From Sphingobacterium zeae (GTDB lineage Bacteria > Bacteroidota > Bacteroidia > Sphingobacteriales > Sphingobacteriaceae), in the NCBI RefSeq assembly GCF_030818895.1, contig NZ_JAUTBA010000001.1, positions 1,426,001 through 1,490,000 on the forward strand: 64,000 bases of DNA, in the 5' to 3' direction. The notes beneath the pieces were generated by a model. The model was not told where the DNA came from, did not search any database, and saw only the letters and a program-made list of their open reading frames with translations. Position numbers and translations under genes: made by a program. Below, piece by piece: positions 46,419 through 56,600 of the stretch (position 1 is the stretch's first letter; every line of letters begins with the position of its first letter).

Positions 46419-46843
46419 ATAACGAATTGAATGACAATTTGCGCAAAATATGGTTTATTATTTTGATCAAAAATTTGTATTTGATTTATTTTAATCTTAT
46501 GTTTGTTATAACGGCCTTTTATAGGAAAGAAGGGATTTAAACGCACCCTACATCACCAACCCTATGTTAGCTAGTGTGGTACATTGTTACCTTATCACTA
46601 GGGGATATGAAAAACTAATCCTATAAGTGAAATTATCAATTTACTGGCATCGTTTACTGTGTATACGTTGTGTAGAATTTATTTTATGATAGTTTTCTAG
46701 GATTTAATCATGATAGCAGCAGTTGGTCCAGCCAACTGGTTATCTACCGTGCCTGATAAAAAACAATTTCCCAGCTTCAGTTTCAAGGAATCCGTCAAAT
46801 TCTGTCGAAGCTGTGGAAGTTGTCTATTAGTGGAAGTTGTTTA
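46419..46843. other. Intergenic region, no supported gene
   Basis: This 425-bp stretch holds no supported gene or RNA. A 51-codon ORF (46710-46865, with a CxxCxxC-like CRSCGSC) crosses the next gene's end and is rejected. Near 46812-46845 the 17-mer GTGGAAGTTGTCTATTA is repeated in tandem with one base changed. No promoter pair could be set with confidence. Confidence 0.3.
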
Positions 46844-47026
46844 TTATTTTCCACTCATGAAATAATATATGATATAAAATACGATCAATAGGCATACTGC
46901 GATAATAAGCGTGCGCTTGATGTTTCTGCCCGCTGGTAAATCATCCTTTTCTTCGACGGCCACTTCGGGTAGTTTCTCCTCCTGCTTGTGGTCGCTATGT
47001 TCGGGCGAATTATACTTATTTTCCAT
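46844..47026 (-). CDS. Small tail-anchored membrane protein, 60 residues
   Basis: MENKYNSPEHSDHKQEEKLP opens a highly acidic and hydrophilic N-terminus of about 36 residues. A single C-terminal helix follows (RTLIIAVCLLIVFYIIYYFM) ending in SGK. The shape is that of a tail-anchored or YtxH-like small protein with no recognised family. Codon use and charge pattern suggest a real gene rather than a shadow. Confidence 0.6.
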   Translation of the reverse strand: MENKYNSPEHSDHKQEEKLPEVAVEEKDDLPAGRNIKRTLIIAVCLLIVFYIIYYFMSGK

Positions 47027-47291
47027 AATTAAAAATGTTAATTTACATAACTAGAACAGTGCTGATCGATAAATCGTTGGGGTTGGCTTATAATTTTAAT
47101 TGAATAATAACTTCTTTATAAGAGGCTATTTTGCATTTAAAATAAATAAAGGCGTTAAAACATTGTGTTTTTTCCAGTATTTACATACATTGCAGGTACA
47201 TTGAACGCAACACCCTAGTTAATCTCTGAGCACTGCGTTTACAGATGATTGTGTGTTTAATGTAGTCTATAAAAAAATAATTGAGCACTAA

Positions 47292-48179
47292 ATGAAAAGA
47301 AGAACTCTTATCGGAACATTGGTAGCTGGATGTATGATGTTGGCGATTACTCCAACATTTGCGCAACAAAAAGCTGCAAAAAAGGAAATCGGTCTACAGC
47401 TATATTCTGTACGTGAAGAAATCGGGAAGAACCCAAATTTCGACCAGATTCTGCAAAAAATCGCTGCATTAGGCTATACAGGAGTGGAAGCTGCGGGATA
47501 CAAGGATGGCAAATTATATAATTTGAGTCCACAGGAGTTCAAAGCAAAAGTGGAAAAGGCGGGAATGAAGGTAATTTCATCACATGCAACGAAGACTTTG
47601 TCAGAAAAGGAGCTATCCTCTGGAGACTTTACGGAATCTTTAAAATGGTGGGATGAGTGTATCGCTACGCACAAAGCTGCGGGAATGAAATACATTGTTA
47701 CGCCTTGGATGGAGGTTCCTAAAACACTTAAAGATCTGGAAACACAGTGTCGTTATCTGGATGCGGTGGGCGCCAAATGCCGCCAGCAGGGAATCGTATA
47801 CGGATATCACAACCACTCACATGAATTCAAAAAAGTGGAAGATAAAGTGATGTATGATTATATGATCGAGCACACAAATCCTGAGAATGTTTTTTTCGAA
47901 ATGGACGTATATTGGGCAGTAATGGGACAGGCTAGTCCTGTGGATTATTTCAATAAATATGCGGGTAGATTTAAAGCATTACATATCAAAGATCACCGTG
48001 AAATTGGTCAGAGCGGTATGGTAGGGTTTGATGCGATTTTTAACAATTCAAAAGCGGCGGGATTACAATATATCTTTGTTGAGTTGGAAGAAACTCGTAA
48101 TGATATTTACACTGGTCTACAGCAAAGTATTGATTATTTGAAAAAAGCCCCTTTTGTTAAAGCAAGCTATTTAAAATAA
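47292..48179 (+). CDS. Exported sugar phosphate isomerase/epimerase-like TIM barrel
   Basis: A 295-residue protein with signal peptide MKRRTLIGTLVAGCMMLAIT ending near TFAQ. The AP_endonuc_2-type TIM barrel has GLQLYSVREEIGKNPNFDQI at the start, then YHNHSHEF, FEMDVYWAV and ALHIKDHRE, which hold the metal ligands (Glu, Asp, His, Glu). Periplasmic members of this family act on oxidised (3-keto) sugars or are hydroxypyruvate isomerase-like. The DUF1080 protein at 13.3 kb is often a functional partner elsewhere, but not adjacent here. Confidence 0.85.
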   Translation: MKRRTLIGTLVAGCMMLAITPTFAQQKAAKKEIGLQLYSVREEIGKNPNFDQILQKIAALGYTGVEAAGYKDGKLYNLSPQEFKAKVEKAGMKVISSHATKTLSEKELSSGDFTESLKWWDECIATHKAAGMKYIVTPWMEVPKTLKDLETQCRYLDAVGAKCRQQGIVYGYHNHSHEFKKVEDKVMYDYMIEHTNPENVFFEMDVYWAVMGQASPVDYFNKYAGRFKALHIKDHREIGQSGMVGFDAIFNNSKAAGLQYIFVELEETRNDIYTGLQQSIDYLKKAPFVKASYLK

Positions 48180-48295
48180 GGAGTGTCGGGAGAAAAGTGA
48201 CGCTGTTTCGACAATGATCCGTTTGATAGATTTATTATTTTTCGGTAACTTGAGGATAATAAAAAAGGATTTTTTTTCATTTAAAATTGGATGAT

Positions 48296-49114
48296 ATGAA
48301 GCGGATTATTGTTGCTACAGATTATGCGGAGGAGGCAGAGCATGCCTTAAAATTTATTATGGAAGTATTTGCTGGAAAAGAGTATGAACTCGTTTTATTT
48401 TCCCTTCAAAATCCTTCAATTCATGCGATGAACGCTCGGCTTTCTCCCGATTCTATGTTTAAAATAGTTGAACATCAAAGCAAGATTCTACAACATAAGG
48501 CTGATGCTATTACTGCTGAGAGCGGTGTTGTGGCTATTCCATATCTAGCTGCAGGTCTATTTTACGATCAAATGACCAAATGTATCGAAGAGACAGGGGC
48601 CGATTTGTTAGTGATGGGTATGGCTAAACGTTCTTTTGATCAGGATATGCTTGGTAATACGACAACTGCAGCTATTAGTAAATTAAAAATACCGATCCTT
48701 TCTATTCCGCTTGGCGCAAAATTTACGGGTCTTCAGCATATTCTTTTTGCCTGTGATGTCGTTCGTGGTGTGCAAAAAGAAATTTTAGAAAAAGTGAAGG
48801 ATTTTGCGAGTGATTTTGGGGCAGTATTGGAGGTACTCAATATTCGTAAGACCGTTGAGCGGCTAAATGAAGAAAAAGGAAGAGAAACACGGGAGGCCAT
48901 CAACGATGTGATGGGAATTGTAAGTTATTACTACAAAAATGTAACCTCCAATGAGGTTGTAAAAGCCATTCGTGACGAAGTTAAAGAAAGCAATACAGAT
49001 CTGCTGATTATGATTCCCTATAAGTATGGTTTTTGGAGTTCATTGACCCATCGAAGTAAGACTCGTATGATGGCATCGGGGTTGGATATTCCATTGCTGA
49101 CGATTTCGATTTAA
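48296..49114 (+). CDS. Universal stress protein, two UspA domains
   Basis: From ATG 48296 (MKRIIVATDYAEEAEHALKF) the protein has 272 residues. A TTG 9 bases earlier is not preferred. Two tandem UspA folds are at about 1-140 and 145-272. The ATP loop G-2x-G-9x-G(S/T) is reduced: first domain LVMGMAKRSFDQDMLGNTTT, second domain LLIMIPYKYGFWSSLTHRS. This suggests little or no ATP binding in the second. USP proteins act in stress survival. No neighbour tells the specific role. Confidence 0.82.
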   Translation: MKRIIVATDYAEEAEHALKFIMEVFAGKEYELVLFSLQNPSIHAMNARLSPDSMFKIVEHQSKILQHKADAITAESGVVAIPYLAAGLFYDQMTKCIEETGADLLVMGMAKRSFDQDMLGNTTTAAISKLKIPILSIPLGAKFTGLQHILFACDVVRGVQKEILEKVKDFASDFGAVLEVLNIRKTVERLNEEKGRETREAINDVMGIVSYYYKNVTSNEVVKAIRDEVKESNTDLLIMIPYKYGFWSSLTHRSKTRMMASGLDIPLLTISI

Positions 49115-49175
49115 TCTTTTAACACCATTGGCCCTGCAGAACTAGGTTCAGAGGGCCTAATTTTAGTTTGGTATA

Positions 49176-49616
49176 TTATAGAATTGGTAATATTTTGTCC
49201 CATATCTGCTGGTAAAATCTATTATCTCGAATAATTCCCTTATCCAGATCATAATAATTTGGTGATTCATAACTACCTCCCCTACGACGTTCTATTAGAA
49301 ATATATTGAGGACTATCTTTGAACTGCCCCCTTTTAACGGGGTTATCAAAAAATTTGTAATTATTTTTTCACCTTCTTTATTGCTAAGCAGCTTCTTGTT
49401 TTCAAAGTAAGCACTGGTCTGAACGAATCCAGAGGATCGATCCAATTGTGAAATAAAATACCCGCCATCTTGAAGTGCTTGTATGATTTTGGTATACGTC
49501 GAGTCGCTTGCGATTGTGACAGTTTTTGTCCGTTCAGGATTTTGGGCCAACAGAGAGCTGGAAAGGAAGAATAGTTGAGCGATCGCCAGCAGAGAGATTT
49601 GGATTAAGCGTTTCAT
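49176..49616 (-). CDS. Exported protein of unknown function, 146 residues
   Basis: Signal peptide ending near SSLLAQN. The mature protein is a compact alpha/beta sequence with TIASDSTYTKIIQALQDGGY and KGGSSKIVLNIFLIE, similar to small envelope proteins with a double-psi or BamC-like domain, but the resemblance is not strong enough to name. No operon partner is evident. Confidence 0.65.
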   Translation of the reverse strand: MKRLIQISLLAIAQLFFLSSSLLAQNPERTKTVTIASDSTYTKIIQALQDGGYFISQLDRSSGFVQTSAYFENKKLLSNKEGEKIITNFLITPLKGGSSKIVLNIFLIERRRGGSYESPNYYDLDKGIIRDNRFYQQIWDKILPIL

Positions 49617-49700
49617 ATGACAGGATTATAAATCTTATGTTGTTTAAGCTTTAAGTTAACCATTTATTTTAAGTAATGGCTTGTAATTGTAGGACATTGT

Positions 49701-50204
49701 CTATTTAATCCTTATTCCCAGGATCTTTAGGCTTCGCTCTTCCTGATCGAGCGTTGCAATATTGGGTAAATTAGCCCATTCCTCGAATCCCATTTTCTCA
49801 AACAACGCTATGCTGGCAAGATTGTGCGCGAAGATAAATCCCAGCAAGGTGTGTACGCCGAAATCCGGTGCTTTGTCCATGCAATATTGTAGAATCTGTT
49901 TACCCAATCCTCGGCCTCGCTGTTGTTCATTCAAATAGATACTGATTTCTACTGTGGCATCATAAGCCGGACGACCATAGAACGATTGGAAACTGACCCA
50001 GCCAAGGAGTTGATTATTTTCATCTTCCACCATCCATAAAGGTCTTTTCAAAGCGCTGTGTTCGTCAAACCATTTTTGTCTACTCGCAACAGATACAGGT
50101 TCGGTATCTGCTGTGACCATACGAGAGGCAATTGTTGAATTGTATATCTCTACGATGTAAGGTAAATCTTGTTGTTCGGCGTTGCGAAATTTTAATTGAT
50201 TCAT
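49701..50204 (-). CDS. GNAT family N-acetyltransferase (phosphinothricin-type)
   Basis: A 167-residue protein of the Pat/YncA branch. LKFRNAEQQDLPYIVEIYNS opens it, and the acetyl-CoA loop is RGRGLGKQILQYC near 95-108. The final block SIALFEKMGFEEWANLP is typical. It acetylates amino acids or analogues such as phosphinothricin or methionine sulfone; the real substrate is unknown. The alpha/beta hydrolase gene is 12 bp upstream on the same strand. Confidence 0.85.
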   Translation of the reverse strand: MNQLKFRNAEQQDLPYIVEIYNSTIASRMVTADTEPVSVASRQKWFDEHSALKRPLWMVEDENNQLLGWVSFQSFYGRPAYDATVEISIYLNEQQRGRGLGKQILQYCMDKAPDFGVHTLLGFIFAHNLASIALFEKMGFEEWANLPNIATLDQEERSLKILGIRIK

Positions 50205-50216
50205 GGATTTTATTGT

Positions 50217-51260
50217 TTAATTGCTGTTCGCTGTTGTTTTTTGCTCTAATGTCCAAGCTAGAAAGTCTGTCATGACGTCCTTCCAATGTGGTTTTTTGTA
50301 ATCGGGCCTACCATCATTCTGAACTTCAAAATAATTATGCTCTAGATTGTAATATCTTTTTATCGTCAGGTTGTTTTTGTGATTTCTTATAAAATATAGT
50401 GGTGCTAGATCATTTAATTCAGCTACAATGTCTTCTGTGCCGGAGACCAGATAGATTGGGTAGTCAAATCCCAATAGCTCATCAATAGCAGGTTGTGAAA
50501 ATGACTTCCAGGAGCGCAAATTGGGATTGTTTTTTAATTTCTCCGGGTTGTTGGCATCTTTATAAAACGCATAGGTTTGTTCAATTTTTTGAGAGGCTTG
50601 TTGCCAGGTAATTTTTCCTTTTTGGACATCGCGCTTTGCTTGCCGTATATCTTGGTCTATCCGCCCAAACAAATTTGTCCCTGATAAACCCAGTTTGCTG
50701 ACTTTTTTATATTTATTGGCTAGTTTGGCGGCTACATGTCCTCCTTGGGAGTGTCCAAATACTGTTAATTGCGAATTATCTACCCAAGGTTGTTTGCTCA
50801 GGTAATCTAATACGGAAACTGCTCGATTCACATAATTATCTAGATAATCTGCTTCTTGATAAGCTCTACTAGGGATATTTTTATCTTTAGAGTCGCCATA
50901 ATACCAATAGGAATCATTAAGCTGCGATTCGTCCACAATAACAGGGGTCTCTGGCATGGAAATAACGACGAGATGGTACGACTTAATTATATCCTGGTAG
51001 TTAAAGTTGGTTAGTCCACCCCCAAAAAGACTTAAACCTTCTTTTTTATAATTAAAGTATAGTGGTATGGGCAAGGAGCCCTGACAAAACAAAAATAGAG
51101 GCTTTTTGCTTTTTGGAGCTGGATCAATGACTAAAAAATCAATTTTACTGTTTGGAGTTTCAAGTGTAAAAACAGTTGACTCATTGTTGATAACGCTTGT
51201 TTTCTGTCCGAAGGCAGCCTGTGACATTAATAATGAACAGATAAAAAAAATGAATTTCAT
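50217..51260 (-). CDS. Exported alpha/beta hydrolase
   Basis: A 347-residue exported protein with signal MKFIFFICSLLMSQAAFGQK. The fold is a classical alpha/beta hydrolase: HG-like oxyanion region FLFCQGSLP near 55-63, nucleophile elbow TVFGHSQGGHVAAKL near 166-180, acid in LVSGTEDIV near 266, and a catalytic His near YNLEHNYFE at 310. The substrate is unknown. It is on the same strand and just upstream of the GNAT gene, and may be co-transcribed. Confidence 0.85.
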   Translation of the reverse strand: MKFIFFICSLLMSQAAFGQKTSVINNESTVFTLETPNSKIDFLVIDPAPKSKKPLFLFCQGSLPIPLYFNYKKEGLSLFGGGLTNFNYQDIIKSYHLVVISMPETPVIVDESQLNDSYWYYGDSKDKNIPSRAYQEADYLDNYVNRAVSVLDYLSKQPWVDNSQLTVFGHSQGGHVAAKLANKYKKVSKLGLSGTNLFGRIDQDIRQAKRDVQKGKITWQQASQKIEQTYAFYKDANNPEKLKNNPNLRSWKSFSQPAIDELLGFDYPIYLVSGTEDIVAELNDLAPLYFIRNHKNNLTIKRYYNLEHNYFEVQNDGRPDYKKPHWKDVMTDFLAWTLEQKTTANSN

Positions 51261-51590
51261 GAAGATCAGCTATCTAGTATACTTGTTATTGCCAAACTTA
51301 TATAAATTGAATTTTATATCCAATAGCATAATATTCATTTAGGAGTGATTTGCATGTAAATAGAATCTCTCGGAAAGGGGCTGGAGAAGACGTCTTTGTT
51401 GTTATATGTGACCACTGGCTCTAATTTTATTTTTGCATGCGGTGATATTGTATCATCTCATTGAATTTTTGGTTTAGCTGTTATAATCTCTTTGATCTTA
51501 TATCGGCCCTATTTCACTTATCATCGGTGGTAAAATCGGATTTGAATTATCCAATAGTTGGGTTATCTAGCTTATAATGCATTTTATCTA
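51261..51590. other. Boundary stretch into the A+T-rich island, no supported gene
   Basis: No supported gene occurs here. It links ordinary chromosome to the A+T-rich secreted-enzyme island. The only element seen is the regulatory motif that begins at 51591. Confidence 0.3.
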
Positions 51591-51648
51591 GGTCAAAATA
51601 CAGTTCGTCGAGATTTTTTCTAAATACTCTCTGATATAAATACTTTTG
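51591..51648 (+). promoter_or_regulatory. Shared island promoter element, copy 1 (C10 peptidase)
   Basis: GGTCAAAA at 51591, GTCGAG at 51607 (16 bp later) and TACTTTTG at 51641 (34 bp after GTCGAG), a perfect TAnnTTTG -7 box. The gap before the ATG is 26 bp. The AGTTCGTCGAGA block lies just upstream of the expected -33 position, so it looks like an activator site overlapping or replacing the -33 element. The same spacing recurs at 53604, 60771 and 62781. Confidence 0.65.
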
Positions 51649-51674
51649 GCCAATATTAACTTTTATCATTCTAA

Positions 51675-52949
51675 ATGAAGAAGCTATTTATTTTATTTTT
51701 GGGCGGTCTTTTCCTAGTCTCATGTAAGAATCAAGGAATCGAAGCTGATGCATTAAACAGGGACGAGTATTACATACCATTGGGTAAAAGTATTAAAGTC
51801 GCAGATTCTCTGCATTATTTTATTTTAGGAGATGTTAATAAAAAGGCGTCTACTAAATCCAAGATTGGAAATACCAATGCCACTTTAAAAAAGGAAATTC
51901 TATCGGAAAATGGGACGCCATTAATGCGTGTTTTTAATTACGGGAAGGGGGGATTTATCATTTTGGCTGCAGATCGTCGGGCTAATCCGGTATTAGCATA
52001 TTCCGATGAGACAAACTTTCCCTCCGATACTATACCAGCCGCAACGGAAGCATGGTTATATGAAAATAAACTTCAGATAGAAGAGTTAAAATCAGGCACA
52101 AGAGAAAATGTGAATGGAGAAAACCTTTTGAAAAAGGGGAATTATGTCAAGCTTTTAGGAGGGGAAGTTCCAACAGTTAATGTAAAAAGAGCATCTATTG
52201 AAAAAGTCGCTGGATTTTTCCCTCCGGCAGGAGGATGTGAACCAACGGGATTTGAAAAAGGTCCACTTTTGCAGACAACTTGGAATCAATCTGGCGGCTA
52301 TAACAATTTAATGCCTGATATGTCTTGTACCCCTTACTCTTGTAATGGAAAAGCGTATACAGGCTGTGTAGCTACAGCAATGTCCCAGGTGATGAGATAT
52401 CATCAATATCCTGCTTCATATAATTATAGTATTATGCCAAATGCAGTTTCAAGTTATTTAGATGTTTCATCAGGAGCTAATGAAATCTCTAAGTTAATGA
52501 GAGACGTAGCCAATTCTGTAGATTCACAACCGGATTGTGATGGCACAGGTGCTGCTTCTAATCTAAATGATATTCCATACGCCTTAGAAAATACTTTCGG
52601 CTATTCAGTCACAGTGACAGCAACTGACTTTAATTATAATACCGTAAAAAGTGAAATTCAAGCCAATCGTCCAGTAATCTTAAGTGGATATAAGGATAAA
52701 AGTGGATTTATTTTTCATACATTTAAAGGAGGCCATGTCTGGGTAGCAGATGGTGTTCGTGGTGGTACAAGCTGTGGTGAGCAAAATCCTGATGGTACAT
52801 GGACAGGTGGTGCTTCCTTCCTGTACTTTCATATGAACTGGGGTTGGGGAGGTTCAAACAATGGATGGTTTGGGTTCGCTAGTGCTGATGCAGGCGGAGG
52901 TTATAATTTCCAATATAAAAGAGGTATGGTTTATTCAATTAAAAAATAA
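51675..52949 (+). CDS. C10 family (streptopain-like) cysteine peptidase, lipoprotein
   Basis: A 424-residue lipoprotein: lipobox LFLVSCKN. The pro-domain (about 25-185) contains FNYGKGGFIILAADRRANPV, like the Spi-type prodomain of streptopain. The catalytic Cys231 lies in GCVATAMSQVMRYHQYP and the His354 in GGHVWVADG. HMNWGWGGSNNGWFG closes the family pattern. C10 enzymes are secreted, broad-specificity proteases with an N-terminal self-inhibiting pro-segment. It is driven by promoter copy 1. A small lipoprotein gene follows 7 bp downstream. Confidence 0.9.
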   Translation: MKKLFILFLGGLFLVSCKNQGIEADALNRDEYYIPLGKSIKVADSLHYFILGDVNKKASTKSKIGNTNATLKKEILSENGTPLMRVFNYGKGGFIILAADRRANPVLAYSDETNFPSDTIPAATEAWLYENKLQIEELKSGTRENVNGENLLKKGNYVKLLGGEVPTVNVKRASIEKVAGFFPPAGGCEPTGFEKGPLLQTTWNQSGGYNNLMPDMSCTPYSCNGKAYTGCVATAMSQVMRYHQYPASYNYSIMPNAVSSYLDVSSGANEISKLMRDVANSVDSQPDCDGTGAASNLNDIPYALENTFGYSVTVTATDFNYNTVKSEIQANRPVILSGYKDKSGFIFHTFKGGHVWVADGVRGGTSCGEQNPDGTWTGGASFLYFHMNWGWGGSNNGWFGFASADAGGGYNFQYKRGMVYSIKK

Positions 52950-52956
52950 CGACAAT

Positions 52957-53448
52957 ATGTACAAATTAGGATTACTATTGATACTATTTACTTTATTTTC
53001 TTGTGAAAAGAAGGAGGAAAAATGTTGTATGAATGTTGAGAGCCAAGTATTATTAAACTTGACTAACGAAGATAGTAACAATATTTTTGAGTTAAACGAA
53101 GGGGCAAAAGGGCTCAATGATCTGGATTTATATTATGTTGATAAATCAGGCAATCGGGAAATTCAAAACCATTCTAATCTTGATATCCCCAAAAATATGC
53201 AAATTATCGATTGGGAAGTGCCTAAGCAGAAAATATTAAAAGTCTTTGGAAATCTTACACCTCAAAGTGACGGTTATGCTGAAAGTATATTAGTGGTAAA
53301 GGGATACTTGGAAGTTTCAATAAAATTAAAAATAGAAAGCACTGATTCCTATAAAGGTTATTCACAATTATTGGTGAATGGAAAGGAGATTTCAAAAAGT
53401 CAACTTGGACGTCCTATTTCTGTTAAACTAACTCCGTTTTCGGAATAG
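52957..53448 (+). CDS. Lipoprotein cotranscribed with C10 peptidase; candidate inhibitor
   Basis: From ATG 52957 (MYKLGLLLILFTLFSCEKK) the protein has 163 residues. The lipobox is LFSC and the next residues are EKKEEK. The longer frame starting 52861 overlaps the peptidase and adds 32 residues without a signal, so it is rejected. The mature part is predicted beta-rich. In staphylococci and Bacteroides, papain-like and C10 peptidases are encoded with a small inhibitor. Position and size here match that plan, but I see no motif of staphostatin or Spi. Terminator at 53489. Confidence 0.6.
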   Translation: MYKLGLLLILFTLFSCEKKEEKCCMNVESQVLLNLTNEDSNNIFELNEGAKGLNDLDLYYVDKSGNREIQNHSNLDIPKNMQIIDWEVPKQKILKVFGNLTPQSDGYAESILVVKGYLEVSIKLKIESTDSYKGYSQLLVNGKEISKSQLGRPISVKLTPFSE

Positions 53449-53488
53449 GACTTCCCAAAATTAAATTTCATAGTTAGGGTTTTAGGTA

Positions 53489-53521
53489 AACCACCATTAG
53501 TTTATTTAATGGTGGTTTTTT
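53489..53521 (+). terminator. Terminator of the C10 operon
   Basis: ACCACCATT stem pairs with AATGGTGGT, loop of nine A/T bases, and T6 tail. It is 41 bp after the lipoprotein stop. Confidence 0.88.
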
Positions 53522-53603
53522 ATTTAATGTAGAATAATGCCATTTTATAACCTTAATTAATGAACATAAAATATAACATCGTGTAGATAGGGTATTTCGT
53601 ATG

Positions 53604-53661
53604 GGTCAAAATTGAGTTGGTCGAGATTATTTATTTATTTGATAAATATGATATAGCTTTT
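53604..53661 (+). promoter_or_regulatory. Shared island promoter element, copy 2 (lipase operon)
   Basis: GGTCAAAA at 53604, GTCGAG at 53620 (16 bp), and TAGCTTTT at 53654 (34 bp after GTCGAG), one base off TAnnTTTG. The ATG at 53689 begins 27 bp after the box ends. Copies 2 and 3 share ATGGGTCAAAAT and AGTTGGTCGAGA, differing at two bases between them. Confidence 0.62.
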
Positions 53662-53688
53662 CAGAAGTTTAGCCAAATACGAAACAAC

Positions 53689-56600
53689 ATGAAGAGAAAT
53701 TTGATCAAAATCCTAGCTTTTTTGCTTGCGTTGATTTTCAACGTGCGTCCTATTTTCGCTCAAGGGGTTGAAGAAAATGCAGAGGTAAGAAATTACCTAA
53801 ACAACATGTTCTCAACTTTAGATAAAGCTAAAGTTCCTAATGGTTTATTAAGAGACTTTGCCTTCGATCTTACTGATCTTGATAAATTTACTGGCTCTGA
53901 TCTGAATGATAAGAATTACGTTGATAAGGAAATTTACAGTTATTTACTACGTACAATTAGATCAGCTGCGGTTGGAACAAAACCATTCGGAGATGTTAGT
54001 CAGATACTCGCCACTCAGTACAGCACTGGCTCAAATAGTATTGTTTCATTGGGCGGAATGGCGTTTCAATATTCCTTTATAAAGGAAAATGCTATCTCTG
54101 ATCAACTAATAAATTATTCCAACGGAAAGGTCTCTGATAAAACTGTCAATGGAGTCTGGAGAAATCCGTATGGTACTAAATATGTTATTGGTTTCGCTCC
54201 TCAAGATAGTATTTTTAAAACAAGTTCTGTGACGTTCAAGCTTAACAGTACTACATGGTTTTCTAATCTTTCATATAATAAAATTGAAATAGATTATGGA
54301 ACCGGCTATAAAGTAATAACCGTGGGAGGAACTGTTGCAGCTTCATTTACGTCAGGAGGTAGAAAGGAAATTAAAATGCGTCTAACCTTGACGAATGGTC
54401 AGCAACTCGTTTCGCACACTGCTATTCAGGTAAATTCCGCAATGGCTATGCGGACTTTTTCAGACCCAGATTTGACCACACCAAGACAGAGCTTTACAGG
54501 AGCAGCCTATAAAGGTGTAAGTACAACTGCTAGGGTTTTTGTGAAAACTAGAAATGGTGCAATAAGAGATCCTTTGATAATTGTAGAAGGGTTTGATCCC
54601 CTAATTGGAAACCCCTATGGATTTCAGACAGCGGAAAAAGTATACAACTCATTGTATAAGGATGATTTCGGCAAAAAGATATTACTTGATTATGATTTAA
54701 TTTATGTTGACTGGGCAAATAGCGAACAATATATTCAGTCAAATGCTAATACGCTAAAGCAAGTCATTCAATGGGTCAATAGTCAAAAACAATTATCCGG
54801 TAGTACCTCTGGAAATGTGGTTATGGGGTCAAGTATGGGAGGGTTAGTAGCTCGGTATGCATTAAAAACGATGGAAAATCAGGCACAACCTCACCAGACT
54901 TCAATCTATGTAAGTCACGATTCCCCTCATTTAGGAGCTAATATACCAGTTGGCTCTCTCTACGCTTTGCATGGCATAGGCTCTTTTTTAGAAAATAAAT
55001 TAAATCTAGGAAGTGTCTATTCGATGACTACAGGCACACCATTAGAGTATATGCTTAAGCAAATTCACTCACCTGCTGCAAGGCAAATGTTAGTCAATTA
55101 TGTGGATTTTGGTGGAAATATTAATAATACTGATCATAATTTATGGCAGCAAGAATTGAACACGCTAGGTTTCCCCCAAGGTGATCCAAGTAAGCCTTTT
55201 CGAATGATTGCTTTAGCTAATGGAAGCTATGCTCCGGAAACAGTTCCATCTTCATATCTTACGGCAAATGCAACTGCTTCAACTGATTTACTGGATGTTG
55301 CAAATATACTGACAGGTGGAATTTCTGCTGTTTTAGTTGGTGCTTTTTTTAATGATTTTTGGGCTGGTGCTTTATCTTTAGTACCAGGGAAAAGTACAAT
55401 AAAAGGTACTTTAGAAGTTTTTCCTGGCTCAGCAACTGGCGCGAAAGTAACCAATTTAAATTTCAAATTTATCAAGAAATTTCTTTGGACAGTACCTGTT
55501 ACTCGAACAATTTTTTCATACGAAAAGTTTATGCCCGGTGGGCTGACTTATGATATCTTCCCAAGCTCTCAATATAAGACAAGCTTAGACATTGGGACTG
55601 AAGGGCCATTTGTGCCTAAAGTTCCAATTTTAGGGAGATATTCGTACGATGTAAGTACCTCCGAAAGTATACCATTTGTTCCTACTTCTAGTGCTTTAGC
55701 AGTAGGTGGAGGAACTGCACCATTGACAGCCGCACTTTTTACAACAAGACCTACTTCAGCAAATACACCATTTGGTGGAAATGTTTTGATAAGAGACGCT
55801 AAATCTGGGGACCATATCGATTTGGTACCAAAAGAGGCAGAATGGCTTTATGCTCAGCTAAAAATGGGAATTAGTGGCCCAAAATTAGGAAAAACCGGTT
55901 CCCAATATAGTATTATCAATCCAATAGGCGGAGCGGTCACTTGGAACACGTCAAATCCATCCATTGCGACAATCAGTTCGTCAGGTGCATTAACTGTTAC
56001 TGGTAAGGGGGTTATTGACGTTACAGCTCAGATTGGTAATGCTACTATATCTTCTAGAGTAGCGGTAGGAGTTCCTCGGTTTGTACTTGCAAATGTGAAA
56101 CGTGATCCGGGATTTTATACAATAAAAGCAAACTGTATTGATACAGAGGCAGGTTACGCTGATTTTATACTTAATAGTCGTGATATAATAATTTACCAAT
56201 GGGGTGTTAAGACTGAAAATGAGAATATCCGATGGATGGATAGTGAATCGGCTGAAATTAAATTGAGTACTACAGAGGATAGTGAGAATACAACAATATA
56301 TCTTAAAGTAAAAGATGTGCATGGGAATGTAAGTACACCAATATTCGTCCGAATAACAGGATATGATATTTATGACTTAGGATATAGGACATTTATTCTC
56401 AATAAAAATGGTAAGCTTTTCGACGATACCGGTTATGAACTGTATTATGAAAATACCGGAATGCCACTCATTTTTAGAAGTACCTCATATGACGATTTCA
56501 GTAATGCCGAGTGGAGCCCATTAGCTGGAACAATGATTAATGAGGAAAAAACTCAGTGGGTAGTACCATGGTATACAAACTTCTATATTAAAGACATTAT

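Noticed and set aside
46710..46865. 51-codon plus-strand ORF with CRSCGSC
   Set aside because: No RBS or promoter, overlaps the convergent 60-residue membrane-protein gene, and no other family signal. The Cys cluster alone is not enough.
53617..53688. Upstream start for the lipase-like protein
   Set aside because: It would place the start within promoter copy 2 and add 24 residues before a clear signal peptide.
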